From NCBI RefSeq assembly GCF_036421855.1, contig NZ_JAZGOK010000005.1: 64,000 nt of DNA, one strand, 5' to 3'. Position numbers and translations under genes: made by a program. Origin of the DNA: Georgenia_B sunbinii (GTDB taxonomy: Bacteria > Actinomycetota > Actinomycetes > Actinomycetales > Actinomycetaceae). Positions 7,483 through 16,495 of the stretch are shown here, one piece after another (the stretch's first letter is position 1; every line of letters starts with the position of its first letter). The notes under the pieces are model-generated. The model saw only the letters and a list, made by a program, of their open reading frames with translations, ran no database searches and was not told the DNA's origin.

Positions 7483-8803
7483 TGGTCTCCTCGGGGTGGT
7501 CGGTGGTGCTGATGGTCAATGCCGTGGCGTTCGGGGTGTCGTCGAAGGCCTCGGTGGCGAGCAGCCAGATGAGCGCGCCGATGATCGCCGCGACGAGCGC
7601 GAGCACGACGATCTTGATGACGGTCACCATCGGGTGCCGGCCGGCGCTCTCGTCCTCGTGCTCCTCGGCCGCCTCGGGCGCGGACGACGTCGACGCCGCG
7701 GATGCCGCCGACGCCGCACGCAGTGACCGCCGTGACACAGTGCTTTGGCCGGCCTCGTCGGCGCTGGCGCCGGACACGCTGCTGATCGCCACCCACTGGG
7801 GTCGCGGCAGCGGCGCGGCGTCGTACTCGTCGTCGAGATCCTCGTCGTCGTCCGGGGTGTCGTCCGGGGCGTCGGCCGTCGGAACGCCGCCGGCGGCGGC
7901 CTCCGGGGCGCTCACGGCGCTCGGACGGGCGGCGCTGAGGTCGATCTGCGCGGACTGCGGGGAGACCGCGATGATCTCGCCGACTCCGGTGACGGCGTCG
8001 TCCCACTCGACCGGGTCGGACGTACCGGTGCTCGCGCTGGTGGGGCGCCCCACCGGCGTCGCCGGCGTCGGGCGCGGGGCGGCCGGCGGGGACGGACGCG
8101 TGCCGACCGCTGGGATGCCACCGGTGAGCGGGTGCTCGGGGACGTCGTCAGGCCGGACCGCGGGCTGCACACCGGTCAGCTGGCCGGTCGCGTCCAGCCG
8201 CCGGACGCCGTGCGCCGACGACGGTGTCCTGACCACCGGACGCAGCCCGGTGGCGGTGCGCTCCTGCGGCGTGGTCTCACGATCGTCAGCGGTCTCGCGC
8301 TTGTCGCGGATCGACCGCCGCGACGGCGGGCGGCCGGTGGCGATCGCACCGGTCGCGGCAGACGGCGCGCTGGCCGGAGACGTGCTCGGCGCCGCACCGG
8401 TCGCGGTCGCACCGGTCGGCGTCGAACCGGTCGCCGAGCCGGCGCTGCGCGGCGATGACGTTCGCTCGACCGGGACGGCACCGCTCGCGGCGGAGGGCGC
8501 GCTCGCCGGCGACGACGCGGTGGCGCCCGAGTCAGGACTGGTGGCAGCGCTGCTCTCGCTCGCGGTCGCCGCTGCCTCACGGGCCGCCTTGCGGACCTCG
8601 TAGGTGCCGGCAGGGCCCAGCTGCAGCTCGCCGGTGGCGATCGCCTCGAGCCGGGCCTGCTCCTCCAGCTGGCGTCGGCGCAGCTCGCGACGGGTCAGCG
8701 GCACGTTGCTCCCGGCCTGCTCCGCGGCCAGCGCCGCGGCGCGCTCGGCCTCGCGCCGTCGCCGACGCTCCCCCAGTGCCGCCATCCGGTCAGCCTCGCT
8801 CAT
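7472..8803 (-). CDS. Low-complexity single-TM protein between nadD and rsfS
   Basis: A 443-aa protein with an N-terminal basic coiled-coil-like segment (many RRR and EAER runs, residues 5-55). A long Ala/Thr/Ser/Pro-rich region of about 300 residues is probably disordered, and an acidic patch DDTPDDDEDLDDEYD follows at around 325. One transmembrane helix lies near 395-420, leaving a short outer tail of about 25 residues. No enzyme motif is visible. I chose the ATG at 8803 (GGGAGG upstream) over an upstream GTG at 8824. It overlaps rsfS and follows nadD by 33 bp. Function unknown; a membrane-tethered scaffold is only a guess. Confidence 0.75.
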   Translation of the reverse strand: MSEADRMAALGERRRRREAERAAALAAEQAGSNVPLTRRELRRRQLEEQARLEAIATGELQLGPAGTYEVRKAAREAAATASESSAATSPDSGATASSPASAPSAASGAVPVERTSSPRSAGSATGSTPTGATATGAAPSTSPASAPSAATGAIATGRPPSRRSIRDKRETADDRETTPQERTATGLRPVVRTPSSAHGVRRLDATGQLTGVQPAVRPDDVPEHPLTGGIPAVGTRPSPPAAPRPTPATPVGRPTSASTGTSDPVEWDDAVTGVGEIIAVSPQSAQIDLSAARPSAVSAPEAAAGGVPTADAPDDTPDDDEDLDDEYDAAPLPRPQWVAISSVSGASADEAGQSTVSRRSLRAASAASAASTSSAPEAAEEHEDESAGRHPMVTVIKIVVLALVAAIIGALIWLLATEAFDDTPNATALTISTTDHPEETSAS

Positions 8804-8836
8804 CGCGTCGTCACCCTCCCTCACGATGCTCTGTCC

Positions 8837-9592
8837 CTACTCCGCGCTCGGCGCGCCGGCAGCTGTCCCGCGCGAAGCCGCCCGTTCCGAACCACCATCG
8901 CCGGCCGGCCGGCCGTCCGCCCCGTCGTCATCCCTCGCGTCACCGTACGCGCCGCCGTCCGTCGCGTCACCGACGGCGCCGATCGTCTCATTCTCGTCGT
9001 CCCGGTAGAGGTTGTGCTTGGCGATGTACTGCACAACGCCGTCGGGCACGAGGTACCAGACCGGCATGCCCGTCGACACCCGCTGCCGGCAGTCGGTCGA
9101 GGAGATCGCCATCGCCGGCACCTCGAGCAGCGAGACGCCGTTGCTCGGCAGGCCGGCGTCGTCGAGCCGATGACCTGGACGATTGACGCCGATGAAGTGC
9201 GCCAGCGACCACAGCTCGTCGACGTCCTTCCACAGCAGGATCTCGGGCAGCACGTCGGCGCCGGTGATGAAGAACAGCTCGGCGTCCGGGTACGCAGCCT
9301 TGAGGTCACGCAGCGTGTCGATCGTGTAGGTCAGGCCGGGGCGGTCGATGTCCACCCGCGACACGTTGAACCGCGGGTTGGACGCCGTCGCGACCACCGT
9401 CATGAGGTAGCGGTGCTCGGCGGACGTGACCCGCCGGACCTGCTTGAAGACCGGCTCCCCGGTGGGGACGAAGAGGACCTCGTCGAGCGCGAAGACATCC
9501 GCGACCTCACTGGCCGCGACGAGGTGACCATGATGGATCGGGTCGAAGGTGCCACCCATGACCCCGATCCGGCGCGCGGTTCGGACGGTCAT
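8837..9592 (-). CDS. nadD: Nicotinate-nucleotide adenylyltransferase NadD
   Basis: A 251-aa protein whose first 200 residues are a typical NadD. It has the nucleotidyltransferase motif GGTFDPIHHGHL (about residues 14-25), the loop VPTGEPVFK, a middle FFITGADVLPEI, and the C-terminal ISSTDCR motif (ISSTxxR, about 177-183). It adenylates nicotinate mononucleotide in NAD synthesis. The last 50 residues are a Gly/Asp-rich tail not found in the core family. The start is 4 bp after the stop of a 51-codon membrane ORF. Confidence 0.95.
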   Translation of the reverse strand: MTVRTARRIGVMGGTFDPIHHGHLVAASEVADVFALDEVLFVPTGEPVFKQVRRVTSAEHRYLMTVVATASNPRFNVSRVDIDRPGLTYTIDTLRDLKAAYPDAELFFITGADVLPEILLWKDVDELWSLAHFIGVNRPGHRLDDAGLPSNGVSLLEVPAMAISSTDCRQRVSTGMPVWYLVPDGVVQYIAKHNLYRDDENETIGAVGDATDGGAYGDARDDDGADGRPAGDGGSERAASRGTAAGAPSAE

Positions 9593-9596
9593 GTCC

Positions 9597-9752
9597 TCAG
9601 CGGTTGCGGGTGTGGATGTTGCGGTACGCGAGCGTGAACAGCAGGAGGAACATGAGGATCCCGAGCGCGATGATGCCGTACATGAACGGCGGCATGGGCA
9701 GCTCGTTGACCACCTCGGTCTCAGCGGCAAGTGTCACGAGGGAGCTCGTCAT
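9597..9752 (-). CDS. Small 51-aa single-pass membrane protein
   Basis: A short reading frame, ATG to TGA, immediately upstream of nadD (4 bp apart). Its N-terminal 18 residues are acidic (MTSSLVTLAAETEVV), and residues 23-43 form a hydrophobic helix (YGIIALGILMFLLLFTLAY). A basic tail, RNIHTRNR, predicts a type with the C-terminus inside. GGAAGGAAAC lies about 8 bp before the ATG. The composition and position suggest a real small protein. No function is known to me. Confidence 0.65.
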   Translation of the reverse strand: MTSSLVTLAAETEVVNELPMPPFMYGIIALGILMFLLLFTLAYRNIHTRNR

Positions 9753-9826
9753 GGCGGTGTGTTTCCTTCCGTGGAAGTCGGCTGGGACCAGTCTCCCACG
9801 CCGGGGGTGGTAGCTCGTGCGGCGCG

Positions 9827-11215
9827 CTACTGGCGGATCTGCCCGTCGCCGACGACGATCCAGCTCGTCGTCGTCAGCTCGCCCAGGCCCATGGGGCCGC
9901 GGGCGTGCAGCTTCTGGGTGGAGATGCCGATCTCGGCGCCGAGACCGAACTCACCGCCGTCGGTGAAGCGGCTCGAGGCGTTGACGATGAGCGCGGCGGA
10001 GTCGAGCTCGCGGGTGAAGCGGTTCGCGGCGCGCAGGTCGAGGGTGCAGATGACCTCGGTGTGACCGCTCGACCAGCGGTCGATGTGCTCGATCGCGGCG
10101 TCGATGCTGGGCACGATCCCGACGGCGAGGTCGAGGCTGAGGTACTCGGACGCCCAGTCCTCGTCGGTGGCCGGCACCACCTCGACGCCCTCCGGGGCCA
10201 GCTCGCCGACGCCGTCGCCGGCGTGGATCCGTACCCCCGCCTCACCGAGCGCGGCGAGCGCTCCGGGGAGGAACTCCGCGGCGATGTCCGCGTGGACCAG
10301 CAGCGTCTCGGCGGCGTTGCACACCCCGGTGCGCTGGGTCTTGGAGTTGAGCACGATCTCGGTCGCCTGCGCGACGTCGACGCTGCCGTCGACGTACACG
10401 TGGACGTTGCCCACGCCCGTCTCGATGACCGGCACCAGCGACTCGCGCACCACCGTCTGGATGAGCCCGGCGCCGCCACGCGGCACGAGGACATCGACGA
10501 GCCCGCGGGCGCGCATGAGCTCGACGGCGCCCTCCCGGCCGTAGGCGTCGATCGACTGCACGAGCTCGCTCGGCAGCCCCTCGTTGGCGAGGGCGCGGCC
10601 GAGGACGTCGACGATCACCGAGTTGGACGACTGCGCCGCGGAACCACCACGGAGCACGACGGCGTTGCCGGACTTCAGCGCGAGGCCGGCGGCGTCGACG
10701 GTGACGTTCGGACGTGCCTCGTAGATCATCCCGACGACGCCCATCGGCACCCGCACCTGGCGCAGCGTGAGGCCGTTGGGCAGGATCGAGCCGCGCACCA
10801 CCTCCCCGACCGGGTCGGGTAGTGCGGCGAGGTCACGCAGCGCGTCGGCGATGGTGGCGATGCGCTCAGCGGTGAGGGCGAGGCGGTCGAGCAGCGGCTC
10901 GGACATGCCGTTCGCGCGCTCCCGCTCGACGTCGACGGTGTTGGCGGCGACGATCTCGTCCGCGGCGTCGACCAGCGCGTCGGCCATGGCGTTCAGCGCG
11001 GCGTCCTTGGTGGCACGCGTCGCGGTGGCGAGCACCTTGGAGGCCTTGCGGGCGGCCCGGGCGATCGTCGCCACGGCCTCGTGCACGTCCGAGGTGCTCG
11101 CGGCCGCCGGCTCAGCGGTCGCGGCAGCGGGCTCGGCGGCGAGGTCGGTCGCCGCGGCGACCTGCTCAGCGTCGGCGACGAGGTGCGAAGGTTCGAGGAC
11201 GGGTGTATCGGCCAT
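9827..11215 (-). CDS. proA: Gamma-glutamyl phosphate reductase ProA
   Basis: A 462-aa protein of the aldehyde dehydrogenase superfamily. The catalytic Cys299 lies in TGVCNAAETLL, and GMIYEARPNVTVDA (about 165) is the family signature. ProA makes glutamate-5-semialdehyde from gamma-glutamyl phosphate with NADPH, the second step of proline synthesis. The first 45 residues are an Ala/Glu-rich extension. The frame stays open further upstream only because the 18-bp repeat array has a length divisible by three; the ATG at 11215 with GGAGG just before it is the sensible start. proB, usually adjacent, is 8.8 kb away. Confidence 0.95.
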   Translation of the reverse strand: MADTPVLEPSHLVADAEQVAAATDLAAEPAAATAEPAAASTSDVHEAVATIARAARKASKVLATATRATKDAALNAMADALVDAADEIVAANTVDVERERANGMSEPLLDRLALTAERIATIADALRDLAALPDPVGEVVRGSILPNGLTLRQVRVPMGVVGMIYEARPNVTVDAAGLALKSGNAVVLRGGSAAQSSNSVIVDVLGRALANEGLPSELVQSIDAYGREGAVELMRARGLVDVLVPRGGAGLIQTVVRESLVPVIETGVGNVHVYVDGSVDVAQATEIVLNSKTQRTGVCNAAETLLVHADIAAEFLPGALAALGEAGVRIHAGDGVGELAPEGVEVVPATDEDWASEYLSLDLAVGIVPSIDAAIEHIDRWSSGHTEVICTLDLRAANRFTRELDSAALIVNASSRFTDGGEFGLGAEIGISTQKLHARGPMGLGELTTTSWIVVGDGQIRQ

Positions 11216-11314
11216 ACCCTCCAGGGTAGGCCGCACGTCCGACAACCGGTAGCACCGTCTCGTGCCCCGACGCCCCGTGCCCCCCGACACCCCCGCCCCC
11301 TGCCCCCCTTCCGT
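11216..11314. other. Spacer between proA start and repeat array A
   Basis: This 99-bp stretch holds the proA ribosome site region and a C-rich tract (CCCCCGACACCCCCGCCCCC). I see no clear -10/-35 pair and no gene. Confidence 0.5.
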
Positions 11315-11473
11315 GACAGCAGACTTGTCACCGACAGCCGACTTCTCGCCGACAGCAGGATTGTCACCGACAGCCGACTTGTCACCGACAGCAGGATTGT
11401 CAGCGACAGCCGACTTGTCACCGACAGCAGGATTGTCAGCGACAGCCGACTTGTCACCGACAGCAGGATTGTC
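11315..11473 (+). repeat. 18-bp tandem repeat array A (nine units)
   Basis: Nine head-to-tail copies of an 18-bp unit, GACAGCNGRNTTGTC plus a 3-bp spacer (usually ACC or AGC). Two core forms alternate almost perfectly: GACAGCAGGATTGTC and GACAGCCGACTTGTC. Each core has GACA/TGTC inverted ends and could form a 5-bp RNA stem with one G-U pair. The array lies about 100 bp upstream of proA. It has no stop codon in some frames, which artificially extends open frames; its rare-codon content (AAT, CCT, GCT) argues against coding. Confidence 0.95.
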
Positions 11474-11597
11474 GACGTCGATTCGAAGCCAGGGCACCAG
11501 GGTCGGGCAACTTCGTCAGCACGAAGGCCCGACGGAACTCCCCGACGCCCGTGCCTCACCGCGACACCCGGGCGCACAGCGGCAGCGCGGCCATGCG
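11474..11597. other. Unique spacer between repeat arrays A and B
   Basis: A 124-bp non-repeated segment between the two oppositely oriented arrays. It begins at a GTCGAC that also ends array C. No gene, promoter or strong hairpin is evident. Confidence 0.5.
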
Positions 11598-11684
11598 GAC
11601 AATCCTGCTCTCGGCGACAATCCCGCTGTCGGCGACAATCCCGCTGTCGGGGACAATCCCGCTCTCGGGGACAAGGTTGCTGTC
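11598..11684 (-). repeat. 18-bp tandem repeat array B (five units, inverted)
   Basis: Five copies of the same 18-bp unit as array A but in the opposite orientation, reading GACAATCCCGCTGTC with spacer GGC or GGG on the plus strand. The last copy has diverged (GACAAGGTTGCTGTC). It starts 124 bp after array A and ends 16 bp from the ligD stop codon, so arrays A and B form a large interrupted inverted repeat between ligD and proA. Confidence 0.9.
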
Positions 11685-11700
11685 GCGAGAGGGGGTGGGG

Positions 11701-14148
11701 TCAGGGGCGCTCGGTGACGATCTCGTCGGGGGACTTGTCGGGGCGCCAGCCGCGCCAGCGGGGGTGGCGTAGCCGGCCGGGCTCGGTCCATTCGGCGAAC
11801 TCGACCTCGGCGACGCGGTTCGGCGTGACCCAGCGGGCGTCGTTGGCGTCCGGCCTGGGCACCTCCAGCGGCGCGGTCTTGCGCTCGATCCGCTCGAGCT
11901 CGGTCACCCACTCGCTGGCCTCCCGGTCGGAGAACCCGGTGCCGACCCGGCCCACGTACCGCAGCTCGTCGCCGTCCGGCACGGCGAGCAGCAGTGAGCC
12001 CACCTTCCCCGACCTGCTCCCCTGCCCCGGGCGCCAGCCGACGACCACCACCTCCTGCGCCGCCACGTGCTTGATCTTCAGCCACGCCCGGCTGCGCCTC
12101 CCCGGCGTGTACGGCGAGTCGCGGCGCTTGGCCACCACCCCCTCGAGCCGCCACTTCCGGCTCGCCGCGACGGCGGCGTCGAGGTCGCCGTCGAACGCCG
12201 GCGGGACCGCGAACAGCCCGGCCTCCTCGACCAGCGACCCAAGCCGCTCGCGGCGCTCGTCGTAGGGACGCCGCAGCAGGCTCTCGCCGTCGACCTCCAG
12301 CGCGTCGAACAGCATGAGCCGGACCGGGTTCTGCTCGGCGGCGCGCGCGACGGCGCGCGTGCCGGTCAGCTGGATGCGCTGCTGGAGCAGCCCGAAGTCC
12401 GGCCGACCCTCCGGCGTCAGCGCGACGATCTCGCCGTCGAGCACCGCCGTCGTGGCCTCGACGTGCTCGGCGAGGTCGGCGAGCTCGGGGTAGGTGGCCG
12501 TCATGTCCCGGCCGCTGCGCCCCACCAGCCGCACCTGCCCGTCATCGACGACGACGACGGCGCGCACCCCGTCCCACTTCATCTCCACCGCCCAGTCGAG
12601 GCTGCTGTCGAGGTCCCTGGGCGCCGCCAGCGTGGCGAGCATCGGCTTGATCGGCTCGGGTGACGACGGCGGGGCGTCGCCGGACCTGTCCTTCTTCCCG
12701 TCGGCAGCGGCCATGAGGTGGATGAGCCAGTGGTTCTCCTCGCCCTCGGAGCGGCCGCCGGTGTGGATGAGCGCAAACTTGCTGGTGCGCCCGGGCCCGT
12801 CGGGGCCGGCGAGCCCGCCGTCGGGCTGGCCGGTGAGGGTGGCGATGACCTCCTTGCCCTCGAACCACTTCTCCAGCTCGAAGCTGCCGTGGTCCCAGAT
12901 CGTCACCTCCCCGCCGCCGTACTCGCCCTTGGGGATGGTGCCGGCGAAGCTGCCGTACTCCATCGGGTGGTCCTCGGTCTGCACCGCGAGGTGGTTCTTC
13001 TTCGTCGTCGTCGGCACGCCCTTGGGCAGCGCCCAGCTGACGAGCACGCCGTCGTGCGCGAGGCGGAAGTCCCAGTGCAGCCGGCTGGCGTGGTGCTCCT
13101 GGATGACGAAGGTGAGTCCGCCGCCGTCGCCGTCCTCCTCGTCCTCGTCGCCCCGCGAGACGCGCTCCGGCACGGGTTCGGGGGTGCGTTGCGTGTCGCG
13201 CTTGGCGCGGTACACCTCGAGCCGGTCGCGCGCCGGGCCGGTCGCGAGGTCCGCCGCCTCGCCGAGACCGGCGAGCGGGTCGCCGCGGCGCTCGACCCGC
13301 TCGAGCACCTCGCGCAGGTCGAGCTGGCGCAGCGCCGGGTGCAGCAGCTCGCGCCAGGTGCACGGCGCGGCGACCATCGGGCGGTCACGGCCCCGCAGCG
13401 AGTAGGGCGCGACGGTGGTCTTCGCGGCGTTGTTCTGCGACCAGTCGACGAGCACCTTGCCGGTGCGCAGCGTCTTCTTCATCTGCGAGACGACGAGGTC
13501 CGGGTGCTCGGCCTCCAGCGTCCGCGCGAGCTCGTGCGCGACCTCGCTCACCTGGTCCGAGGTGCTGGCGCCGTCGAGCGCGGCGTACAGGTGGATGCCC
13601 TTGGAGCCGCTCGTCACCGGCATCGGGTCCAGCCCCATCCCCTCGAGCAGCTCGCGGGCATACGTCGCGACCTCGACGCACTCGGCCAGGCCGGTCCCCT
13701 CGCCGGGGTCGAGGTCGAGCACCAGCCGGTCGGGGTTGCGCGCCTTGCCGTCGCTGCCTACCCGCCACTGCGGCACGTGCACCTCGAGCGCGGCGAGCTG
13801 GGCGAACCACACGAGGGTCGCGACGTCGTCGGGCAGCGGGTAGGTGTTGCGGTGTGACTTGTGCTCGATCTCCACCCGGGCGACCCAGTCCGGGGTGCCC
13901 TGCCCGAGATTCTTCTGGAAGAACACCTCCCCCGGCTCGTCGGCGGTACCGACGCCGTTCGGCCAGCGCTTGCGGGTCGCCGGCCGGCCCGCGCAGTGCG
14001 GCAGCATCACCTCGGCGATCCGGGAGTAGTACTCGACGACGTCGGCCTTGGTGGTTCCGGTCTCGGGGTAGAGCACCTTGTCCAGGCTGGTCAGCCGGAC
14101 CCGCCGGCCGCCGACCGTCACCAGCTGCGGACCGCCGTTGTCTGCCAT
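11701..14148 (-). CDS. ligD: NHEJ DNA ligase D (polymerase-phosphoesterase-ligase)
   Basis: An 815-aa three-domain LigD in the mycobacterial order. Residues about 10-290 are the archaeo-eukaryotic primase-like polymerase (metal-binding VLDLDPGEG). Residues about 345-480 are the 3'-phosphoesterase (HHASRLHWDFRL and YGGGEVTIWDHG). Residues about 505-805 are the ATP-dependent ligase, with the adenylated lysine Lys524 in EMKWDGVRA and motif IV EGVVAKR. It repairs double-strand breaks together with Ku, whose gene is about 3 kb away. The start is ATG. It ends next to repeat array B. Confidence 0.96.
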   Translation of the reverse strand: MADNGGPQLVTVGGRRVRLTSLDKVLYPETGTTKADVVEYYSRIAEVMLPHCAGRPATRKRWPNGVGTADEPGEVFFQKNLGQGTPDWVARVEIEHKSHRNTYPLPDDVATLVWFAQLAALEVHVPQWRVGSDGKARNPDRLVLDLDPGEGTGLAECVEVATYARELLEGMGLDPMPVTSGSKGIHLYAALDGASTSDQVSEVAHELARTLEAEHPDLVVSQMKKTLRTGKVLVDWSQNNAAKTTVAPYSLRGRDRPMVAAPCTWRELLHPALRQLDLREVLERVERRGDPLAGLGEAADLATGPARDRLEVYRAKRDTQRTPEPVPERVSRGDEDEEDGDGGGLTFVIQEHHASRLHWDFRLAHDGVLVSWALPKGVPTTTKKNHLAVQTEDHPMEYGSFAGTIPKGEYGGGEVTIWDHGSFELEKWFEGKEVIATLTGQPDGGLAGPDGPGRTSKFALIHTGGRSEGEENHWLIHLMAAADGKKDRSGDAPPSSPEPIKPMLATLAAPRDLDSSLDWAVEMKWDGVRAVVVVDDGQVRLVGRSGRDMTATYPELADLAEHVEATTAVLDGEIVALTPEGRPDFGLLQQRIQLTGTRAVARAAEQNPVRLMLFDALEVDGESLLRRPYDERRERLGSLVEEAGLFAVPPAFDGDLDAAVAASRKWRLEGVVAKRRDSPYTPGRRSRAWLKIKHVAAQEVVVVGWRPGQGSRSGKVGSLLLAVPDGDELRYVGRVGTGFSDREASEWVTELERIERKTAPLEVPRPDANDARWVTPNRVAEVEFAEWTEPGRLRHPRWRGWRPDKSPDEIVTERP

Positions 14149-14198
14149 GGCCCCATGGTGGCCGCCGGGCCGCGCCGGCGCATCCGTGGACCGCCGGC

Positions 14199-14924
14199 TC
14201 AGAGCACCTTGTCCAGGAACGCGCGGGTACGTGTCTCCTGCGGACTGTCGAAGATCTGTTCCGGGGTGCCCTGCTCGACGATCGCGCCGTCGTCCATGAA
14301 CAGCACCCGGTCGCCGACCTCGCGGGCGAAGCCCATCTCGTGGGTGACGACGACCATCGTCATGCCCTCCTTCGCCAGGTCCTTCATCACGGCCAGCACC
14401 TCGCCGACGAGCTCGGGGTCCAGCGCGGAGGTGGGCTCGTCGAACAGCATGATCCGCGGTTCCATCGCCAGCGCCCGGGCGATGGCCACGCGCTGCTGCT
14501 GCCCGCCCGACAGCCGCCGGGGGTAGTCGTTCTCCTTGTCCTGCAGGCCGACCTTCGCCAGCAGCGCCCGCGCCCGCTCGCGCGCCGCCGTCGTGCCGAG
14601 CCGGCGCACCATGGTCGGGGCGAGCATGATGTTCTCCACCACCGACATGTGCGGGAACAGGTTGAACTGCTGGAACACCATCCCGATCTCCGAGCGCACC
14701 TCGTCGATCTTGATCTTGCGGTCGGTCAGTCGGTGGCCGTCGACGACGACGACGCCGCTGGTGATCTCCTCCAGCCGGTTGAGGCAGCGCAGCAGGGTGC
14801 TCTTGCCCGAGCCGGACGGCCCGATGACGCAGACCACCTCGCCGTCGGACACCGTGAGGTCGATCCCGGTGAGGACCTCGTTGTCACCGAAGGACTTGTG
14901 CAGGTCGGACACCTCGATGATCAT
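14199..14924 (-). CDS. Polar amino-acid ABC transporter ATP-binding protein (GlnQ-like)
   Basis: A 241-aa ATPase with Walker A GPSGSGKST (about residues 36-44), Q-loop GMVFQQFNLFPH, signature LSGGQQQR and Walker B IMLFDEPTSALDP, followed by the switch His in VVVTHEMGFA. These match the GlnQ/HisP class. The ATG overlaps the permease stop by 4 bp, so it is the last gene of a binding protein-permease-ATPase operon. It powers uptake of a polar amino acid such as glutamine, glutamate or histidine. The exact substrate is not determinable. Confidence 0.93.
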   Translation of the reverse strand: MIIEVSDLHKSFGDNEVLTGIDLTVSDGEVVCVIGPSGSGKSTLLRCLNRLEEITSGVVVVDGHRLTDRKIKIDEVRSEIGMVFQQFNLFPHMSVVENIMLAPTMVRRLGTTAARERARALLAKVGLQDKENDYPRRLSGGQQQRVAIARALAMEPRIMLFDEPTSALDPELVGEVLAVMKDLAKEGMTMVVVTHEMGFAREVGDRVLFMDDGAIVEQGTPEQIFDSPQETRTRAFLDKVL

Positions 14925-15592
14925 GACCGGATCTCCAAACGCTTCTCCATGATTCGCAGGACGCCGGACAGGCTCAGCGTGATCGCGAGGTAGAACACGG
15001 CCACCGTCGTGTAGATCTCCACCGAGTTGAAGTGGTTCGAGGCGATCACCCGCCCCTGGAACAGCAGCTCGGGAACAAGAATCACCGAGAGCAGCGAGGT
15101 GTCCTTGATGCTGATGATGAACTGGTTACCCAGCGGCGGGATCATCCGCTTGAACGCCTGCGGCCAGATCACCTTGCGCATCGTGGTGCGCTGATTCATC
15201 CCCAGCGACCGCCCGGCCTCCATCTGGCCCTTCTCGATGGACTGCACCGCCCCACGCACGATCTCCGCGATGTAGGCAGCGGCATTGATCGCGATGACGA
15301 TGATGCCCGCGACCACCGAGGGCAGCGTGTACTGGATGATCAGCGGCAGCGCGAAGAACAGCCACATCGCCTGCACCAGCAACGGGGTGCCTCGGACGAC
15401 CTCGATATAGGCCGTCGCGAGGTAGTAGACCACCTTGAAGCGGCTCAGCCGCGCCAGCCCGATCAGGGCCCCGACGACGAACCCGATCGAGATGCCGACG
15501 ACGGACACCAGCAGCGTGTAGTACAGCCCGGTGGCGAGGTTCGGCAGGAACTCGACGACCCCTGCCCAGTTGAAGTTCAAGATGGCGTCCAC
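14921..15592 (-). CDS. Amino-acid ABC transporter permease (HisM/GlnP family)
   Basis: A 223-aa permease with about five transmembrane helices and the EAA-type loop, here MEAGRSLGMNQRTTMRKVIWPQ (about residues 140-160, described by its ends). The helix YIEVVRGTPLLVQ near residue 60 is the family's hallmark. The GTG start lies 37 bp downstream of the binding-protein stop. It forms the membrane channel with the ATPase gene that overlaps its end. Confidence 0.93.
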   Translation of the reverse strand: MDAILNFNWAGVVEFLPNLATGLYYTLLVSVVGISIGFVVGALIGLARLSRFKVVYYLATAYIEVVRGTPLLVQAMWLFFALPLIIQYTLPSVVAGIIVIAINAAAYIAEIVRGAVQSIEKGQMEAGRSLGMNQRTTMRKVIWPQAFKRMIPPLGNQFIISIKDTSLLSVILVPELLFQGRVIASNHFNSVEIYTTVAVFYLAITLSLSGVLRIMEKRLEIRS

Positions 15593-15629
15593 GGGTCACG
15601 CACCTTCCACCAGGACCATCGCGTCAGGC

Positions 15630-16442
15630 TCAGCCGCCCGAGGTCGCGGCCAGCTCATCCATCCAGTCCGGCTCGCTGCCGAACCACTCCGCGGCGATCT
15701 CGGCGTAGGTGCCGTTGTCGATGATCGTCGCCAGCCCCTCGTTCATCGCCTCGACCAGCTCCTCGTTGCCCTGCGACACCGCGATCCCGTAGTCCTGGGC
15801 CTCGATGAGGTCGCCGACGATCTTCAGCGTGTCGCCGCCGGTGGTGAGGATGTAGTACTCGACGTTCGGGGCGTCGTACAGCACCGCGTCCGAGCCACCG
15901 CCCTGCACCGAGAGGTAGGCCTGGTCGAGCTGCTCGTACATGTTCGGGGTGGCCCCCTCGATGTTCTCCTCGATGTAGGCCGCGCTGGTCGAGCCGAGGC
16001 GGGTGGCGATGGTCTTGCCCTCGAGGTCCTCGATGCTGGTGATCTCGTCGTTGTCGACGCCCACAGCGATCCGCAGCCCGGACTTGTAGTACGGGTTGGT
16101 GAAGTCGACGCTCTCGGCACGATCCTCGGTGATCGTCATGCCCGCGATCGCGATGTCGAAGGTGCCGGTCTGCAGACCCGGGATCATGCCGTCGAAGTTC
16201 GTCGTCTCGAGGTCGATCTCGAAGCCGACCTCGTCCGCGATGGCGTTGATGATGTCGATGTCGAACCCGACGTACTCGCCGTCCTCCTCGAACTCGAAGG
16301 GCACGAACGAGGTATCGGTGACCACGACGTACGAGTCCTGGATCCCTTCTCCTCCGCTGTCGCCGCAGCCGGCGAGTGCGAGGGTGAGCATGACCGCAGA
16401 GGCACCGGCGGCGGTGGTGGAGAGTCGCTTGTTCAGGCGCAC
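15630..16442 (-). CDS. Amino-acid ABC transporter substrate-binding lipoprotein (GlnH-like)
   Basis: A 270-aa lipoprotein: basic start, hydrophobic h-region, and a lipobox TLALAGCGD placing the lipidated Cys near residue 26. The mature part is SBP family 3, with the signature GFDIDIINAIADEVG and repeated ligand-contact segments FDIAIAGMTIT and TRLGSTSAAY. The start is a GTG preceded by GGAAGGG. An unusually good promoter lies just upstream (16496-16524). It delivers its substrate to the permease/ATPase pair downstream. Confidence 0.93.
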   Translation of the reverse strand: MRLNKRLSTTAAGASAVMLTLALAGCGDSGGEGIQDSYVVVTDTSFVPFEFEEDGEYVGFDIDIINAIADEVGFEIDLETTNFDGMIPGLQTGTFDIAIAGMTITEDRAESVDFTNPYYKSGLRIAVGVDNDEITSIEDLEGKTIATRLGSTSAAYIEENIEGATPNMYEQLDQAYLSVQGGGSDAVLYDAPNVEYYILTTGGDTLKIVGDLIEAQDYGIAVSQGNEELVEAMNEGLATIIDNGTYAEIAAEWFGSEPDWMDELAATSGG

Positions 16443-16495
16443 GAAGGGCCCTTCCTTCGGGGAACAGATCGGTGGCGCGTGAACGCCGTTGGTTG

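Noticed and set aside
11216..11497. N-terminal extension of ProA through the repeat array
   Set aside because: Open only because the repeat length is a multiple of three; no ribosome site, and the ATG at 11215 gives normal ProA.
11315..11684. CRISPR array
   Set aside because: Units are contiguous at 18 bp with only 3-bp gaps; there are no unique spacers of CRISPR length and no cas genes.
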